The notes: generated from the letters alone by a model not told the origin. DNA of 64,000 nt from DATACQ01 sp036555515 (GCA_036555515.1 DATBLC010000362.1:12539-76538), one strand, 5' to 3'; positions 53,507 to 61,880 are shown, counted from the first letter of the stretch. Made by a program: numbers and translations.

Positions 53507-55558
53507 ATGTCCTACGCCATCGCTGTCGACATTGGCGGCACGTTTACCGATCTAGTTGCCTTCGATCACGCAGCGCAGGATGTCATTTATGCCAAGAGTC
53601 CCACCACTTACGACAACCTGGTGGACGGCATTCGCGACTGTTTCCACAAAGCCAAAATCAAGCCGGCTGATGCGTCGCTAGTGAATCACGGCACGACGCT
53701 GGTCATCAATTCCCTGATTCAGCGCAAAGGCGCCAGGACTGCTCTGATTACCAGCAAAGGATTCCGCGATATTCTCGAAATCGCCCGCGGCAACCGCCCC
53801 GCGCCGTTCGACCTGCACTACCAGCGCGACGAACCATTGATTCCGCGCGAGCTGCGCTTTGAAGTGCCCGAGCGCATTGGCAGCAAGGGCGAAGTGATTG
53901 TATCGTTGGATTTGGCGTCGCTGGCAACACTTGCCGGCGAGATCAGAAAACTCGGCATCGAATCCGTGGCGGTCTTTTTCATGAATTCCTATATCAACCC
54001 CGACCATGAAGAAGCCGCGGCAAAGATTCTGACCGAATTGTTGCCCGATGTGTATGTGACGTTCAGCACCGATCTCACGCGCGAGTGGTACGAGTACGAG
54101 CGCTGTTCTACGGTAGCGGCCAATGCCTACGTTGGACCGCAGGTGAGCACCTACATCCGGCGGCTTGACAGCGATCTCACGCAGCGAGGCTTCGACGGAT
54201 CGCTGTTCATGATGGGTTCCAACGGCGGCTTGTTGTCCGCCGAGCGCACTTGCCGGCAACCCATCGGGCTCGTGGAATCCGGCCCGATCGGCGGCTGCAT
54301 CGGGGCCGGCGCCTATGCCGAGAAACTTGGCTTCAAAAACGTTATTGCCTTTGACATGGGCGGTACGACTGCCAAATGCGTCTTGGTGGAGAACGGCCGG
54401 TTCTCGGTGAATTCCGTTTATTACGCCAACGGCTATGTCAAAGGTTTTCCCATCAAGTCAGCGGTAATCGACGTCGTCGAAGTGGGCTCCGGCGGCGGGT
54501 CAATCGGCTGGCTCGATTCGCAAAAGCGCCTTCACGTAGGTCCGCAAAGCGCCGGTTCGACCCCGGGTCCCGTCGCCTATGGCCGTGGCGGAACGGAGCC
54601 GACGGTGACCGACGCCAACCTGATTCTGGGCCGGCTCAACGCCGAAAATTTTCTCGGCGGTGAGATGAAGCTCGATACCGATGCCGCCAGTCGCGCCATC
54701 GCCGAAAAAATCGCGACACCGCTCGGCTACGAGGGCGAGGCCGGCATGATTCGAATGGCCGACGGGATTATTTCCATTGCCACGGTGATCATGGCCGGCG
54801 CGATCCGGAAGATTTCCGTCGAACATGGCCTTGATCCGCGCGACTTTATTCTATTCAGCTACGGCGGCGGCGGCCCGCTCCACTGCTGCGCCCTGGCCCA
54901 TGAGCTATCGATTCCAACCGTCGTCATTCCGCCGGAGCCCGGTAATTTTTCAGCCATCGGCATGCTCTTAGCCGATGCGCGCATCGATACCTCGAAAACG
55001 TTTGTGGGCATTCTCAACGAGAACACGGTTGCCGCGATGGCCGAGATTTTCGCCGCCATGGAAAAGGAATCCGCTGCCGCGCTGGCGGCTGAGTTCGGCA
55101 CCGGCGACGTATTCTTCGAGCATCATGCCGAAATGCGCTATCGCGGCCAGCGGCACAACATCAAAGTTCCGGTCTCGGGGCTAAAGGACGCGGAACAAAT
55201 CCGCGCCGCGTTCGAACGCGATTACAGACGCCGATATGGGCATGCGGATGCAAAAGCGCCGGCGGAATTTCAAGCGCTCCATTTGTCCGCGTTCGCGCGG
55301 CTGAAGCAACCGGAGATTGGGCGCCTGCCGCGCCCGGCGACAAAGCCGCAGCGTGTGCAGATGCGAAAGATATTTATCGGCAATGCCGGCGGCTGGCTGG
55401 ACGGGCAAATTTTTCATCGCGACGCCCTCGAGCCGGGATTCGGCGCCATGGGACCGGCGGTGATCGAAGAGTACGGCTCCACAACGCTCGTCTGGCCCGG
55501 CGACCGCTTCGAGATCGGCGCGCTGCATGAGATCAGGATTTATTGTTCGGGAAATTGA
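53507..55558 (+). CDS. Hydantoinase A/oxoprolinase family protein (HyuA)
   Basis: 683 residues. HyuA_N begins IAVDIGGTFTDLVAFDHA (ATP-binding, actin-like), then VNHGTTLVINSLIQRKGA. The core has IAFDMGGTTAKCVLVENG, VGSGGGSIGWLD and FSYGGGGPLHCCALAHE. It forms a complex with HyuB in the cytoplasm. ATG 53507 is 84 bp after HyuB, separated by a phased heptamer array that also carries its ribosome binding site. Subfamily (hydantoinase, oxoprolinase, caprolactamase, acetophenone carboxylase) is undecided. Confidence 0.93.
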   Translation: MSYAIAVDIGGTFTDLVAFDHAAQDVIYAKSPTTYDNLVDGIRDCFHKAKIKPADASLVNHGTTLVINSLIQRKGARTALITSKGFRDILEIARGNRPAPFDLHYQRDEPLIPRELRFEVPERIGSKGEVIVSLDLASLATLAGEIRKLGIESVAVFFMNSYINPDHEEAAAKILTELLPDVYVTFSTDLTREWYEYERCSTVAANAYVGPQVSTYIRRLDSDLTQRGFDGSLFMMGSNGGLLSAERTCRQPIGLVESGPIGGCIGAGAYAEKLGFKNVIAFDMGGTTAKCVLVENGRFSVNSVYYANGYVKGFPIKSAVIDVVEVGSGGGSIGWLDSQKRLHVGPQSAGSTPGPVAYGRGGTEPTVTDANLILGRLNAENFLGGEMKLDTDAASRAIAEKIATPLGYEGEAGMIRMADGIISIATVIMAGAIRKISVEHGLDPRDFILFSYGGGGPLHCCALAHELSIPTVVIPPEPGNFSAIGMLLADARIDTSKTFVGILNENTVAAMAEIFAAMEKESAAALAAEFGTGDVFFEHHAEMRYRGQRHNIKVPVSGLKDAEQIRAAFERDYRRRYGHADAKAPAEFQALHLSAFARLKQPEIGRLPRPATKPQRVQMRKIFIGNAGGWLDGQIFHRDALEPGFGAMGPAVIEEYGSTTLVWPGDRFEIGALHEIRIYCSGN

Positions 55559-55738
55559 GATTCGCTGCACAGTTTTCCGGGGATTTTATCAGATTGGGTT
55601 GATTCGCCCCGTAATTTCTTCCCCCTCAAAGGGGAAACTAACATCGGAGTGAAAGTTTCCGGGATTCCGACTTGCCGCGTCTAACGTGAGTCGACCGGTC
55701 TGGCACACAAATCGGGTGCCGGTGGCTGCGATAATGCG

Positions 55739-57025
55739 CTATTTGAGCTTCATAGCGTACACCGGCGTGTCCGTGTGCCGCACCAGAATTGCTAACTCTG
55801 TCTCGCCGTAGGTAGCGACGCGAAATCTCCCGAAGGTGTGATTTCTATTCACGCCGTACGCAGACATCGCCGCTGCATGCGCGATGGGGTCAAGGCGATT
55901 GTCATCATACAAAAGGCTTCGCCAGCGCCACGCATCGCCAGTCAGTTCCGGCCATGAAGAACCCGGCGGTGCAGCAATCGAAAAAATTCGCGGGCCATCG
56001 TTTGCGGAGTAGTAGATGAGCCGATCAAGATTGGGCGCGTATTCCAACGCCGCGTATTCCGAAATCATCGGCTGATCGCCGATTGAAGAGAGCCGCACGA
56101 TTTCGCGCTTTGGCTCGGCTGGATTTATCGCATAAAGCGCATTCGTCGCGCTTTCGACTACGACGATAATATCGCGCGCGGGATCGAGTGCCATCGCGTT
56201 ATGATCCGCCGCCTGAATCTTTTTCGGATAGAGCACTGTCCACGATCCGAAAGTGCCATCGCGGTTATCGCCATCGGGTGCGAAACCGATGAACCCGTTG
56301 CCATTCTCGCCTGAGTGGCCCCACATGATTCGTCGCCTGGCATCCCAGGTTGTCCAGCCGCCGGAGCTGAGAATTGCAGTTGGATGTTTCGGCCCTCTGC
56401 GCCATGCGAGCGATTTCAGATTGAACATGTGCGCAACCGGCGTCGACTTTACGTTCGGTCCTAATTCGGTTTGGCCTTTGAACAGTAGATAGTCATTGCC
56501 CACAGAATCGTATTGCACGTAACCGTAAGTATGGGGCGGCAACGGCGAGCCATTCGGATATACGGCATTGGGATAAACCGCACCCGCTCCGTACTCATCC
56601 GCGCCACCGGAAACGTAACCGTCTGAGATACGCGACCATTGGCGTGTGGCCAGATCGAACGCGTGAACGTCGGAGCCAAAATAATCGTCGTGACCGCCGC
56701 CGAAGACGATCATCGAACCGCTTGCGCCGAAGCGAGATGCGAACACTGAGCCGTTCCATGCCTCGGTGATGGCGGGAAAGCCACAGCATCCTTGCCACCG
56801 CGCATGGGGACGGCGCCCGAGAAGTCGGCGCAAAAATTCTTTTGGCGTCTTGGCGGGATTGAGCTTGGAATCTCGCGCTGGGTCGTTGTCTTGAAGATAG
56901 CGCGTGCCGGTTGGCGTTGGCGCTACGTTGAGATCAGGGCGATCCCCGGAAATTTGATACCAACAACCCGGTGTCATTTGCGCTACCCATGAGGGCGTTG
57001 CAAGGTGGTTGTACAACCGATTCAC
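55739..57025 (-). CDS. Kelch/galactose-oxidase-like beta-propeller protein, apparently lacking its signal peptide
   Basis: 428 residues. Repeated blade motifs: MIVFGGGHDDYFGSDVHAFD, then a block near SLAWRRGPKHPTAIL, WDARRRIMWGHSGENGNG and LIYYSANDGPRIFSI. Homologues are secreted, and their mature part starts near the residues PSWVAQMTPGCWYQISG. Here that segment lies only about ten residues after GTG 57025, with no hydrophobic leader and a stop shortly upstream. A palindromic repeat (57061-57135) stands where the leader would be, so the gene is probably 5'-truncated and its product may be non-functional. It faces hyuA head-on. Confidence 0.7.
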   Translation of the reverse strand: MNRLYNHLATPSWVAQMTPGCWYQISGDRPDLNVAPTPTGTRYLQDNDPARDSKLNPAKTPKEFLRRLLGRRPHARWQGCCGFPAITEAWNGSVFASRFGASGSMIVFGGGHDDYFGSDVHAFDLATRQWSRISDGYVSGGADEYGAGAVYPNAVYPNGSPLPPHTYGYVQYDSVGNDYLLFKGQTELGPNVKSTPVAHMFNLKSLAWRRGPKHPTAILSSGGWTTWDARRRIMWGHSGENGNGFIGFAPDGDNRDGTFGSWTVLYPKKIQAADHNAMALDPARDIIVVVESATNALYAINPAEPKREIVRLSSIGDQPMISEYAALEYAPNLDRLIYYSANDGPRIFSIAAPPGSSWPELTGDAWRWRSLLYDDNRLDPIAHAAAMSAYGVNRNHTFGRFRVATYGETELAILVRHTDTPVYAMKLK

Positions 57026-57060
57026 TATTTGGGCACTCAGCGGACGGGGGTCAAATCATC

Positions 57061-57135
57061 CTTCGACGCAGTTCAGGGCGAACGGTACGCGTTGATATCG
57101 CTGATGAAAATCCGTTCATGCTGAGCTTGTCGAAG
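57061..57135 (+). repeat. TTCGACNNNNTCAGGGCGAACGG palindromic repeat
   Basis: Left part CTTCGACGCAGTTCAGGGCG continuing AACGG; right part CCGTTCATGCTGAGCTTG continuing TCGAAG. They are inverted copies with a loop of about 25 bp. The same short consensus is widespread in proteobacterial intergenic DNA, and a fragment is at about 34790. Confidence 0.7.
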
Positions 57136-57285
57136 CGCGTGCAACTCTCTGTCAACAGCCTGCACGCTCCGAAATAGTCGACGAGAACCGGAGATGTCAA
57201 CAGCAAAAACGCCGGGAACGAATTCGGCAGAAGTTTCTTAACACGACGCTGCACCGCAAAAACATTCAGTTTCGGAATATTCGGA

Positions 57286-57313
57286 TTGACGGTTTCGCGG
57301 CGCCTGTTATAAG
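57286..57313 (+). promoter_or_regulatory. Candidate promoter of the deacetylase operon
   Basis: TTGACG (57286-57291), a 16-bp spacer and TATAAG (57308-57313), 47 bp before the start codon. Confidence 0.65.
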
Positions 57314-57359
57314 GTCCGGCTGATTCGCCTACAAAACCATCGATATTAGGAGCTACCTC

Positions 57360-58229
57360 ATGTTAACGGATCGTTACGATTACTCGCCCATCGTCAGGCG
57401 CAAACCATTCCAGTGGCCAAACGGCGCGCGGATCGCGTTGATGGTCGCGCCGAACATTGAATGTTTTCATATCGACAAGGTGATTCCCGGCGCACCGAGC
57501 TCCCATTTGCCGGATGTAACGGGTTATGCGCTGAGAGATTATGGGGCACGCATTGGAGTTTTTCGCATGATGGATGTTTTAGACAAGCATGGCATACGGG
57601 CGACCGTGCTGCTGAATGCGGACGTGTGCGCGCACCACCCGGCGATTATTGAAGAAGGCAACAAACGCAAGTGGGAATGGCTGGGCCATGGCGTAACCAA
57701 TAACATTCGCATGAATCAATATCCCGCCGACGAGGAGCGGGCCGTGGTGCGCCAGATCCGAGAGACTATTGCCGCGGCTACAGGCAAGGCGCCGCGCGGT
57801 TGGCTCGGGCCCGGCGGCGGCGATGAAAGTCCGAGTACTCTCGATCATCTCGCGGCGGAAGGATTCGATTACGTTTGTGATTGGGGGTTCGACGATCAGC
57901 CGATGGCGCTGCGCGTAAAATCCGGGCGGATGATCGCGATCCCATACCAGCAGGGGCTCAACGATATTCGGGTGATCTTTCAGGGCGGCCACACGCCCAA
58001 GGATTGGTGCGAAATGGTCTGCGACCAATTCGACACCCTCTATGCCGAGGGCGCCACCCAGGGGCGGGTAATGACCATCCCCTTGCATCCGTTCGTTATT
58101 GGGCTGGCATTTCGTATTAAGTATCTCGACAAGGCGTTAGACTATATTTGCTCGCACGACGGCGTGTGGAAGGCGACGGGAGCGGAAATCGCGGATCACT
58201 ATTACGCCGGCTATTACCAGAAACCGTAA
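57360..58229 (+). CDS. Polysaccharide deacetylase family protein (PuuE/allantoinase-like)
   Basis: 289 residues of the NodB-like fold, PuuE branch: DYSPIVRRKPFQWPNGARIA, PDVTGYALRDYGARIGVFRM, HGIRATVLLNADVCAHHPAI, GWLGPGGGDESPSTLDHLA and FDYVCDWGFDDQPMALRV. The histidine-containing GHGVTNN and the PLHPFVIG segment fit the metal site. Members are amidohydrolases acting on allantoin-like compounds or unknown substrates. TTAGGAGC is upstream of ATG 57360. A substrate-binding protein gene follows 14 bp later in the same operon. Confidence 0.9.
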   Translation: MLTDRYDYSPIVRRKPFQWPNGARIALMVAPNIECFHIDKVIPGAPSSHLPDVTGYALRDYGARIGVFRMMDVLDKHGIRATVLLNADVCAHHPAIIEEGNKRKWEWLGHGVTNNIRMNQYPADEERAVVRQIRETIAAATGKAPRGWLGPGGGDESPSTLDHLAAEGFDYVCDWGFDDQPMALRVKSGRMIAIPYQQGLNDIRVIFQGGHTPKDWCEMVCDQFDTLYAEGATQGRVMTIPLHPFVIGLAFRIKYLDKALDYICSHDGVWKATGAEIADHYYAGYYQKP

Positions 58230-58243
58230 ATCTAGGGGACAAA

Positions 58244-59233
58244 ATGAAGACTAAAGCTTCAGTGCCTATCATGGGTTATTTGATCGCGTGTTTGTCGTTC
58301 TCGTTCGCCTACGCAGCCGACCGCATAATTATCGGCAACGTCTCGCGCACGGTGGAACAACTGCCGAACTATGCCGCCACCGACAAGGGATTCTTTGCTC
58401 AGGAAGGAATTCAGGGGGACGTGGTCTTGATCGGATCCACCGACACGTTGATTCAGGCGCTCATCGCCGGTCATGTACAGGTCGCCATCGTCGATCCATC
58501 GGCGGCGATCAACGCCGTGGAGCGCGGCGCCTCGCTCAAGATTATCGGCGGCACCGTGCCAATCGCGGCCTATACGCTGGTGAGTTGTCCAAAATACAAG
58601 ACCATCAAAGATCTCAAGGGGACTACCATCGGAGTGGTGAGCCTGGTTTCCGGCAGCACAATCTTCCTCCGCGAGATGCTGAAAGCCGAAGGTTTGGAGC
58701 TCAATCGTGACTATTCAATTATTCAGAACGGCCCCACCACCCAACGGCTCGCTAGTCTCAAGGCGTGCAACACTTCGGCGACCATGATCCTCGGCGGTGA
58801 CTTGCCTCGCTCAAGAGAACTTGGATTTCCTGAAATCGCCCGATTGCACGACTATATACCCAATTTGCAGTTTCATAGCTTGATCGTCGACGGCCGCTGG
58901 GCGGAGAGCAATAACCAGCTCACCGTTCGCTATCTCAAAGCGATGGTGCGAGCAATGCAGTGGGCCCATGCCAATCGCGAGCAAGCCGCCGATCTGGTCA
59001 CCAAACGAACGGGAATTCCGATCAAATTCACCCGCGCGACCGTTGATGAGTATCTTTCACAGGGCATTATCAGCCGCGACGGTTCGGTGAATCGTGACGG
59101 TTTTCAGCGGCTCATCGATTTGATGGGCGAGAAGCTATTCAAAAGCCGCCCCTATCCCGCGCCGGAAAAATATCTCGACCTCAGTTATCTTCGCCGCGCG
59201 CAGCAGGAGCTGGGGATTAGCGCCGGACCATAG
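58244..59233 (+). CDS. ABC transporter substrate-binding protein, NitT/TauT (NMT1/THI5-like)
   Basis: 329 residues. Signal peptide MGYLIACLSFSFAYAAD. The mature part begins RIIIGNVSRTVEQLPNYAAT with LIQALIAGHVQVAIVDPSAA and LKGTTIGVVSLVSGSTIFLR. ATG 58244 is supported by TAGGGGAC seven bases upstream and by the signal peptide position. It follows the PuuE-like gene by 14 bp, so it may deliver a substrate for that amidohydrolase. No permease or ATPase is nearby. Confidence 0.88.
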   Translation: MKTKASVPIMGYLIACLSFSFAYAADRIIIGNVSRTVEQLPNYAATDKGFFAQEGIQGDVVLIGSTDTLIQALIAGHVQVAIVDPSAAINAVERGASLKIIGGTVPIAAYTLVSCPKYKTIKDLKGTTIGVVSLVSGSTIFLREMLKAEGLELNRDYSIIQNGPTTQRLASLKACNTSATMILGGDLPRSRELGFPEIARLHDYIPNLQFHSLIVDGRWAESNNQLTVRYLKAMVRAMQWAHANREQAADLVTKRTGIPIKFTRATVDEYLSQGIISRDGSVNRDGFQRLIDLMGEKLFKSRPYPAPEKYLDLSYLRRAQQELGISAGP

Positions 59234-59307
59234 CCGGTTCGCGTGGAATGCCGCGGCGCTTCCATTGCCCATAATGCGTGCGTAAGGTCGTATCTAGTTT
59301 GATTAAC

Positions 59308-59434
59308 CTGGCCGTCGAAAAGGCGGTGGGTGCGAGGCGGAGCGAGGGCTCGCACCGGAGCGTACATCGGCAGTACGTGAGGATGCGAGTCCGACGTGAC
59401 AACGAAGCAAGCGCCCCTTATCGACGGATCAGGG
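59308..59434 (-). repeat. Diverged copy of the CAGGCTGCTGAAAAA element
   Basis: About 127 bp, minus orientation. Ends CCTGGCCGTCGAAAAGGCG and, inverted, CCTGATCCGTCGATAAGG. Interior matches the family in its key blocks: GTGCGAGGCGGAGCGAGG, GGAGCGTAC with CAGTACGTGAGGATGC, and CAACGAAGCA. It lies about 75 bp after the preceding gene. Confidence 0.55.
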
Positions 59435-59450
59435 CCGCTGCAGTGATTTC

Positions 59451-59480
59451 TTGACAGCTAATCCGGCGAAGTGGTATGAG
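59451..59480 (+). promoter_or_regulatory. Candidate promoter, TTGACAGC type
   Basis: TTGACA (59451-59456), an 18-bp spacer and TATGAG (59475-59480), 111 bp before the VOC gene. Third occurrence of the TTGACAGC start seen at 39183 and 44393. Confidence 0.45.
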
Positions 59481-59590
59481 CCAGTCAAACCATCGTAGAA
59501 GAAGCAATTCTCCTTAACGCCAACATGTCGTAGCGCGAATTCAAACGATGCACGAACGAAATCAGGCGGAAAATCAAAGGAGGAGCAGCC

Positions 59591-59971
59591 ATGATCGAGT
59601 CCATTGGCATTTATCATATCGGTATCGCGGTGGACGATATCCAACGGGCTGAAAATTTCTACACAAAGATACTCGGCATGACGGTAGCCGACAGGTTGGG
59701 CGAGGCGGGCGCGCGCCTTACGCGGCTCAAATGCGGCGACGCGGACGTGGTGCTGTTCCAGCGCCCTCATCCGCTGGAGCGGAACACGCTCAAAGAGGAC
59801 GGCATTGCACACCAGGCCTTTGAGGTGCCGCCGGAAAAATTCGACGACGCCGTGGCCTTCCTAAAGGCTCAAGGCTGCTACCACACCGGTCCGGTTGTCA
59901 GAGCCAGCGGTCGGGCTGTGTACTTTTTCGACTCCGAGGGGAACTATCAGCAGCTCCACGCCTCGCGCTGA
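59591..59971 (+). CDS. VOC family protein (glyoxalase/bleomycin resistance type)
   Basis: 126 residues: IYHIGIAVDDIQRAENFYTK, LKCGDADVVLFQRPHPLERN, HQAFEVPPEKFDDAVAFLKA. Metal candidates are His in YHIG, His in AHQAF and the final Glu/Gln region of EGNYQQLHA, where the usual Glu is less clear. AAAGGAGG stands nine bases before ATG 59591. It is less like the two larger VOC paralogues. A palindromic element begins at the first base after its TGA. Confidence 0.87.
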   Translation: MIESIGIYHIGIAVDDIQRAENFYTKILGMTVADRLGEAGARLTRLKCGDADVVLFQRPHPLERNTLKEDGIAHQAFEVPPEKFDDAVAFLKAQGCYHTGPVVRASGRAVYFFDSEGNYQQLHASR

Positions 59972-60097
59972 CAGGTGTTGAAAACGGCTCACCTGCTTCG
60001 TTGCACTCGATCGCCTCGCTCCAACGTACCACATGAGTACGCCTGCGCTCGTCGATTTCTCGTGCGCCTCGCACCTGAGGCCTTTTTGAACAGCCTG
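59972..60097 (+). repeat. CAGGCTGCTGAAAAA palindromic element, copy 3
   Basis: 126 bp beginning at the base after the VOC TGA with CAGGTGTTGAAAACGG and ending CTTTTTGAACAGCCTG. Interior CTGCTTCGTTGCACTCGATC and AACGTAC with GAGTACGCCTGCGCTCGTCG matches copies 1 and 2. Confidence 0.8.
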
Positions 60098-60201
60098 TAA
60101 AGAGCGATTGTCAGCGGCGGTCCGCTAGATCGTACAGGGCGTGGTTTCTCCCGCGGCGTTCTTCGGCTGCATCTGTCTCGTGAATTGGACACATCGAGGT
60201 C

Positions 60202-60636
60202 TTACGACCGGGCAATCTCCTCGAACGACGGCTCCGGCATGCCCTTTTGCCATGTTGGGTCGCGGATTTCGAGGCGGTTGCCGCTGGGATCGTGAAAATA
60301 GAGCTCGCGTCCGGTGAAGTAGCCCTTGGCGCGGTATTCCAGCTCGACGATGGGGATTTTCTTTTCGTGAAAAGTCTTGCATGCCTGCACGAACGAGTCC
60401 GGGCTCACCGTGAAAGAATGATGCACGCGCTCCTCGACGATGGTTTTGTCCTGGGGCTTTTCCCGTTCGCATAAAAGGATGTTGTGGTCTCCGACGTTGA
60501 AACAAGACATGACGCCATTGCTGAGCCGTCCCAGATGCTTAAGGCCCAGCAGCTCACCATAAAAATCCTCCGCCTCTCTCAGATTGTTCACCGGAATAGA
60601 CCAGTGCGTGACGCCTTCGATTTTAAATTGTCCCAT
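60202..60636 (-). CDS. VOC family protein, paralogue of the 40304 gene
   Basis: 144 residues. Begins IEGVTHWSIPVNNLREAEDF and has NGVMSCFNVGDHNILLCERE, VHHSFTVSPDSFVQACKTF and FHDPSGNRLEIRDPTW. Metal candidates: His of THWS, His of VHHSF, Glu of RLEIRD. Like its paralogue it has AAAGGAGG just upstream, and a TTGACA promoter before that. It is convergent to the VOC gene at 59591. Roles in aromatic or lactone metabolism are possible. Confidence 0.88.
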   Translation of the reverse strand: MGQFKIEGVTHWSIPVNNLREAEDFYGELLGLKHLGRLSNGVMSCFNVGDHNILLCEREKPQDKTIVEERVHHSFTVSPDSFVQACKTFHEKKIPIVELEYRAKGYFTGRELYFHDPSGNRLEIRDPTWQKGMPEPSFEEIARS

Positions 60637-60671
60637 AATAGCCTCCTTTGACGAGCGACCTCGTTCGCCCT

Positions 60672-60700
60672 CCGATAACCCGAAACATGCTCCGTGTCAA
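60672..60700 (-). promoter_or_regulatory. Candidate promoter of the minus-strand VOC gene
   Basis: On the minus strand TTGACA (60700-60695), a 17-bp spacer and TATCGG (60677-60672), 36 bp before the start codon. Confidence 0.55.
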
Positions 60701-60708
60701 TCGTGGCA

Positions 60709-60814
60709 GGTTCAAAATTCAAGGTTCAACGCGGCGCCTTCGGCCCGGTCCAACGTTCAAGGTTTAAGGTTCGGAGGTGGGGACCTTGAACATTGAACGT
60801 TGAACCTTGAACTG
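60709..60814 (+). repeat. Phased 7-bp degenerate array with inverted arms
   Basis: Arm 1: GGTTCAA, AATTCAA, GGTTCAA; then GGTCCAA, CGTTCAA, GGTTTAA, GGTTCGG. Arm 2: GACCTTG, AACATTG, AACGTTG, AACCTTG, AACTGGG. All in heptamer phase. It lies directly upstream of the minus-strand VOC promoter. Confidence 0.8.
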
Positions 60815-60861
60815 GGTTTGTCCCTCCACTTCCTGATGAGCGCCTACAGCTCGGCCTCCTG

Positions 60862-61845
60862 TCAACGCGATGTCACCCCTTCGCGCAGCAATTCATCGAG
60901 CAGTGTTTCGTCGACCAACTGTGCGGCGTTGATAGGCCGGTCGATTTTTTGCGCGGCCCGGGCGAAGTCGACCAGCAACTGATAACCATCCATCCGGATT
61001 TTTCCGTCGATGCTGAGTAAGTCCAATAGCAGTTTGTAGGCCAATCCCGCGATTTCTTGATCCATGCCGAATTCGCGCACAATCATCTGTGTCGTGTCCG
61101 TGCGATTCTCGCGAATGTAGGCCATGGCTCGAAGCGATGCGCGCATAAACCTTTTTATCACGTTCGCCTGTTTCTTGATTTTGTCTGCGTGCACGACCAG
61201 CGCGGTTCCAGGAACGTCGACATAATCGCGGGTGGCGGCGAGTTTTGTGTAACCCTCTTTCTCGGCGCGCAAGCTATGGGGCGCGCTGAGCATCGATGCC
61301 GCCAGGGTGCCCGCCCTCAACGCGGCGTAACGTTCCGGCGTGCCACCCATGTTAAGAATGACAACGTCGCGCTCCGGCGAGAGTCCTCCCTGCACTAAGA
61401 CTTTTCTTAGCAGCGTATCGACCAATCCGCCGGGATTGAGGGAGCCGATGGACTGGCCTTTAAGTTGCGCCAAGTTCCGATACTTTGGTTGACCGTAGAG
61501 GCCTTGATCGACGTAGGAATTCAGACTCATGACCACGCGCAGCGGGGCGCCGGCGACGAATGCCGTGACCGCGGTCGTGCCGCCTGTGCCAAAGTCGGCG
61601 TCCCCGGTGAGCAGCGCTTTGATGTCAATACCGCCACGCATGTAGACGGCGCTGACGTTCAATGCCTCTCTTTGAAAAAAACCTTTCCTTTGAGCTGTTT
61701 CCAGGATCGGAAAGTTGGTGATGGATTTGCTCGGGTAGCTGACCACGACCTTTTCTGTAGGACCTGGGGCCTGGGCTTGAACCTGGGCGGTGATGAGGAA
61801 GGCGAAACCCAATGCATTGAGGACAAGCAGAATGCGCTTCGGCAT
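60862..61845 (-). CDS. ABC transporter substrate-binding protein, NitT/TauT (NMT1/THI5-like)
   Basis: 327 residues. Signal peptide ILLVLNALGFAFLITAQVQA. Mature part KVVVSYPSKSITNFPILETA, GIDIKALLTGDADFGTGGTT, LKGQSIGSLNPGGLVDTLLR and LRAGTLAASMLSAPHSLRA. AGGGAGA lies eight bases before ATG 61845; a longer in-frame extension lacks support. It follows the molybdenum hydroxylase gene on the same strand but is separated from it by a strong terminator. Orphan binding protein; ligand unknown. Confidence 0.88.
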   Translation of the reverse strand: MPKRILLVLNALGFAFLITAQVQAQAPGPTEKVVVSYPSKSITNFPILETAQRKGFFQREALNVSAVYMRGGIDIKALLTGDADFGTGGTTAVTAFVAGAPLRVVMSLNSYVDQGLYGQPKYRNLAQLKGQSIGSLNPGGLVDTLLRKVLVQGGLSPERDVVILNMGGTPERYAALRAGTLAASMLSAPHSLRAEKEGYTKLAATRDYVDVPGTALVVHADKIKKQANVIKRFMRASLRAMAYIRENRTDTTQMIVREFGMDQEIAGLAYKLLLDLLSIDGKIRMDGYQLLVDFARAAQKIDRPINAAQLVDETLLDELLREGVTSR

Positions 61846-61880
61846 GCTTAGTCTCCCTTCAGCACCTGTATAGGAGACCG

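Larger units (their letters stand above)
57026..57359. other. Gap between kelch and deacetylase genes
   Basis: 334 bp containing the palindromic repeat (57061-57135) and the deacetylase promoter (57286-57313). No further gene is seen; the missing leader of the kelch gene would be expected here but was not found. Confidence 0.5.

Noticed and set aside
55559..55738. Terminator between hyuA and the convergent kelch gene
   Set aside because: A small CCCC/GGGG hairpin near 55621 has no T run in either direction.
2521..60814. Phased arrays as CRISPR
   Set aside because: Units are 7-9 bp with no conserved repeat plus spacer alternation, and there are no cas genes.
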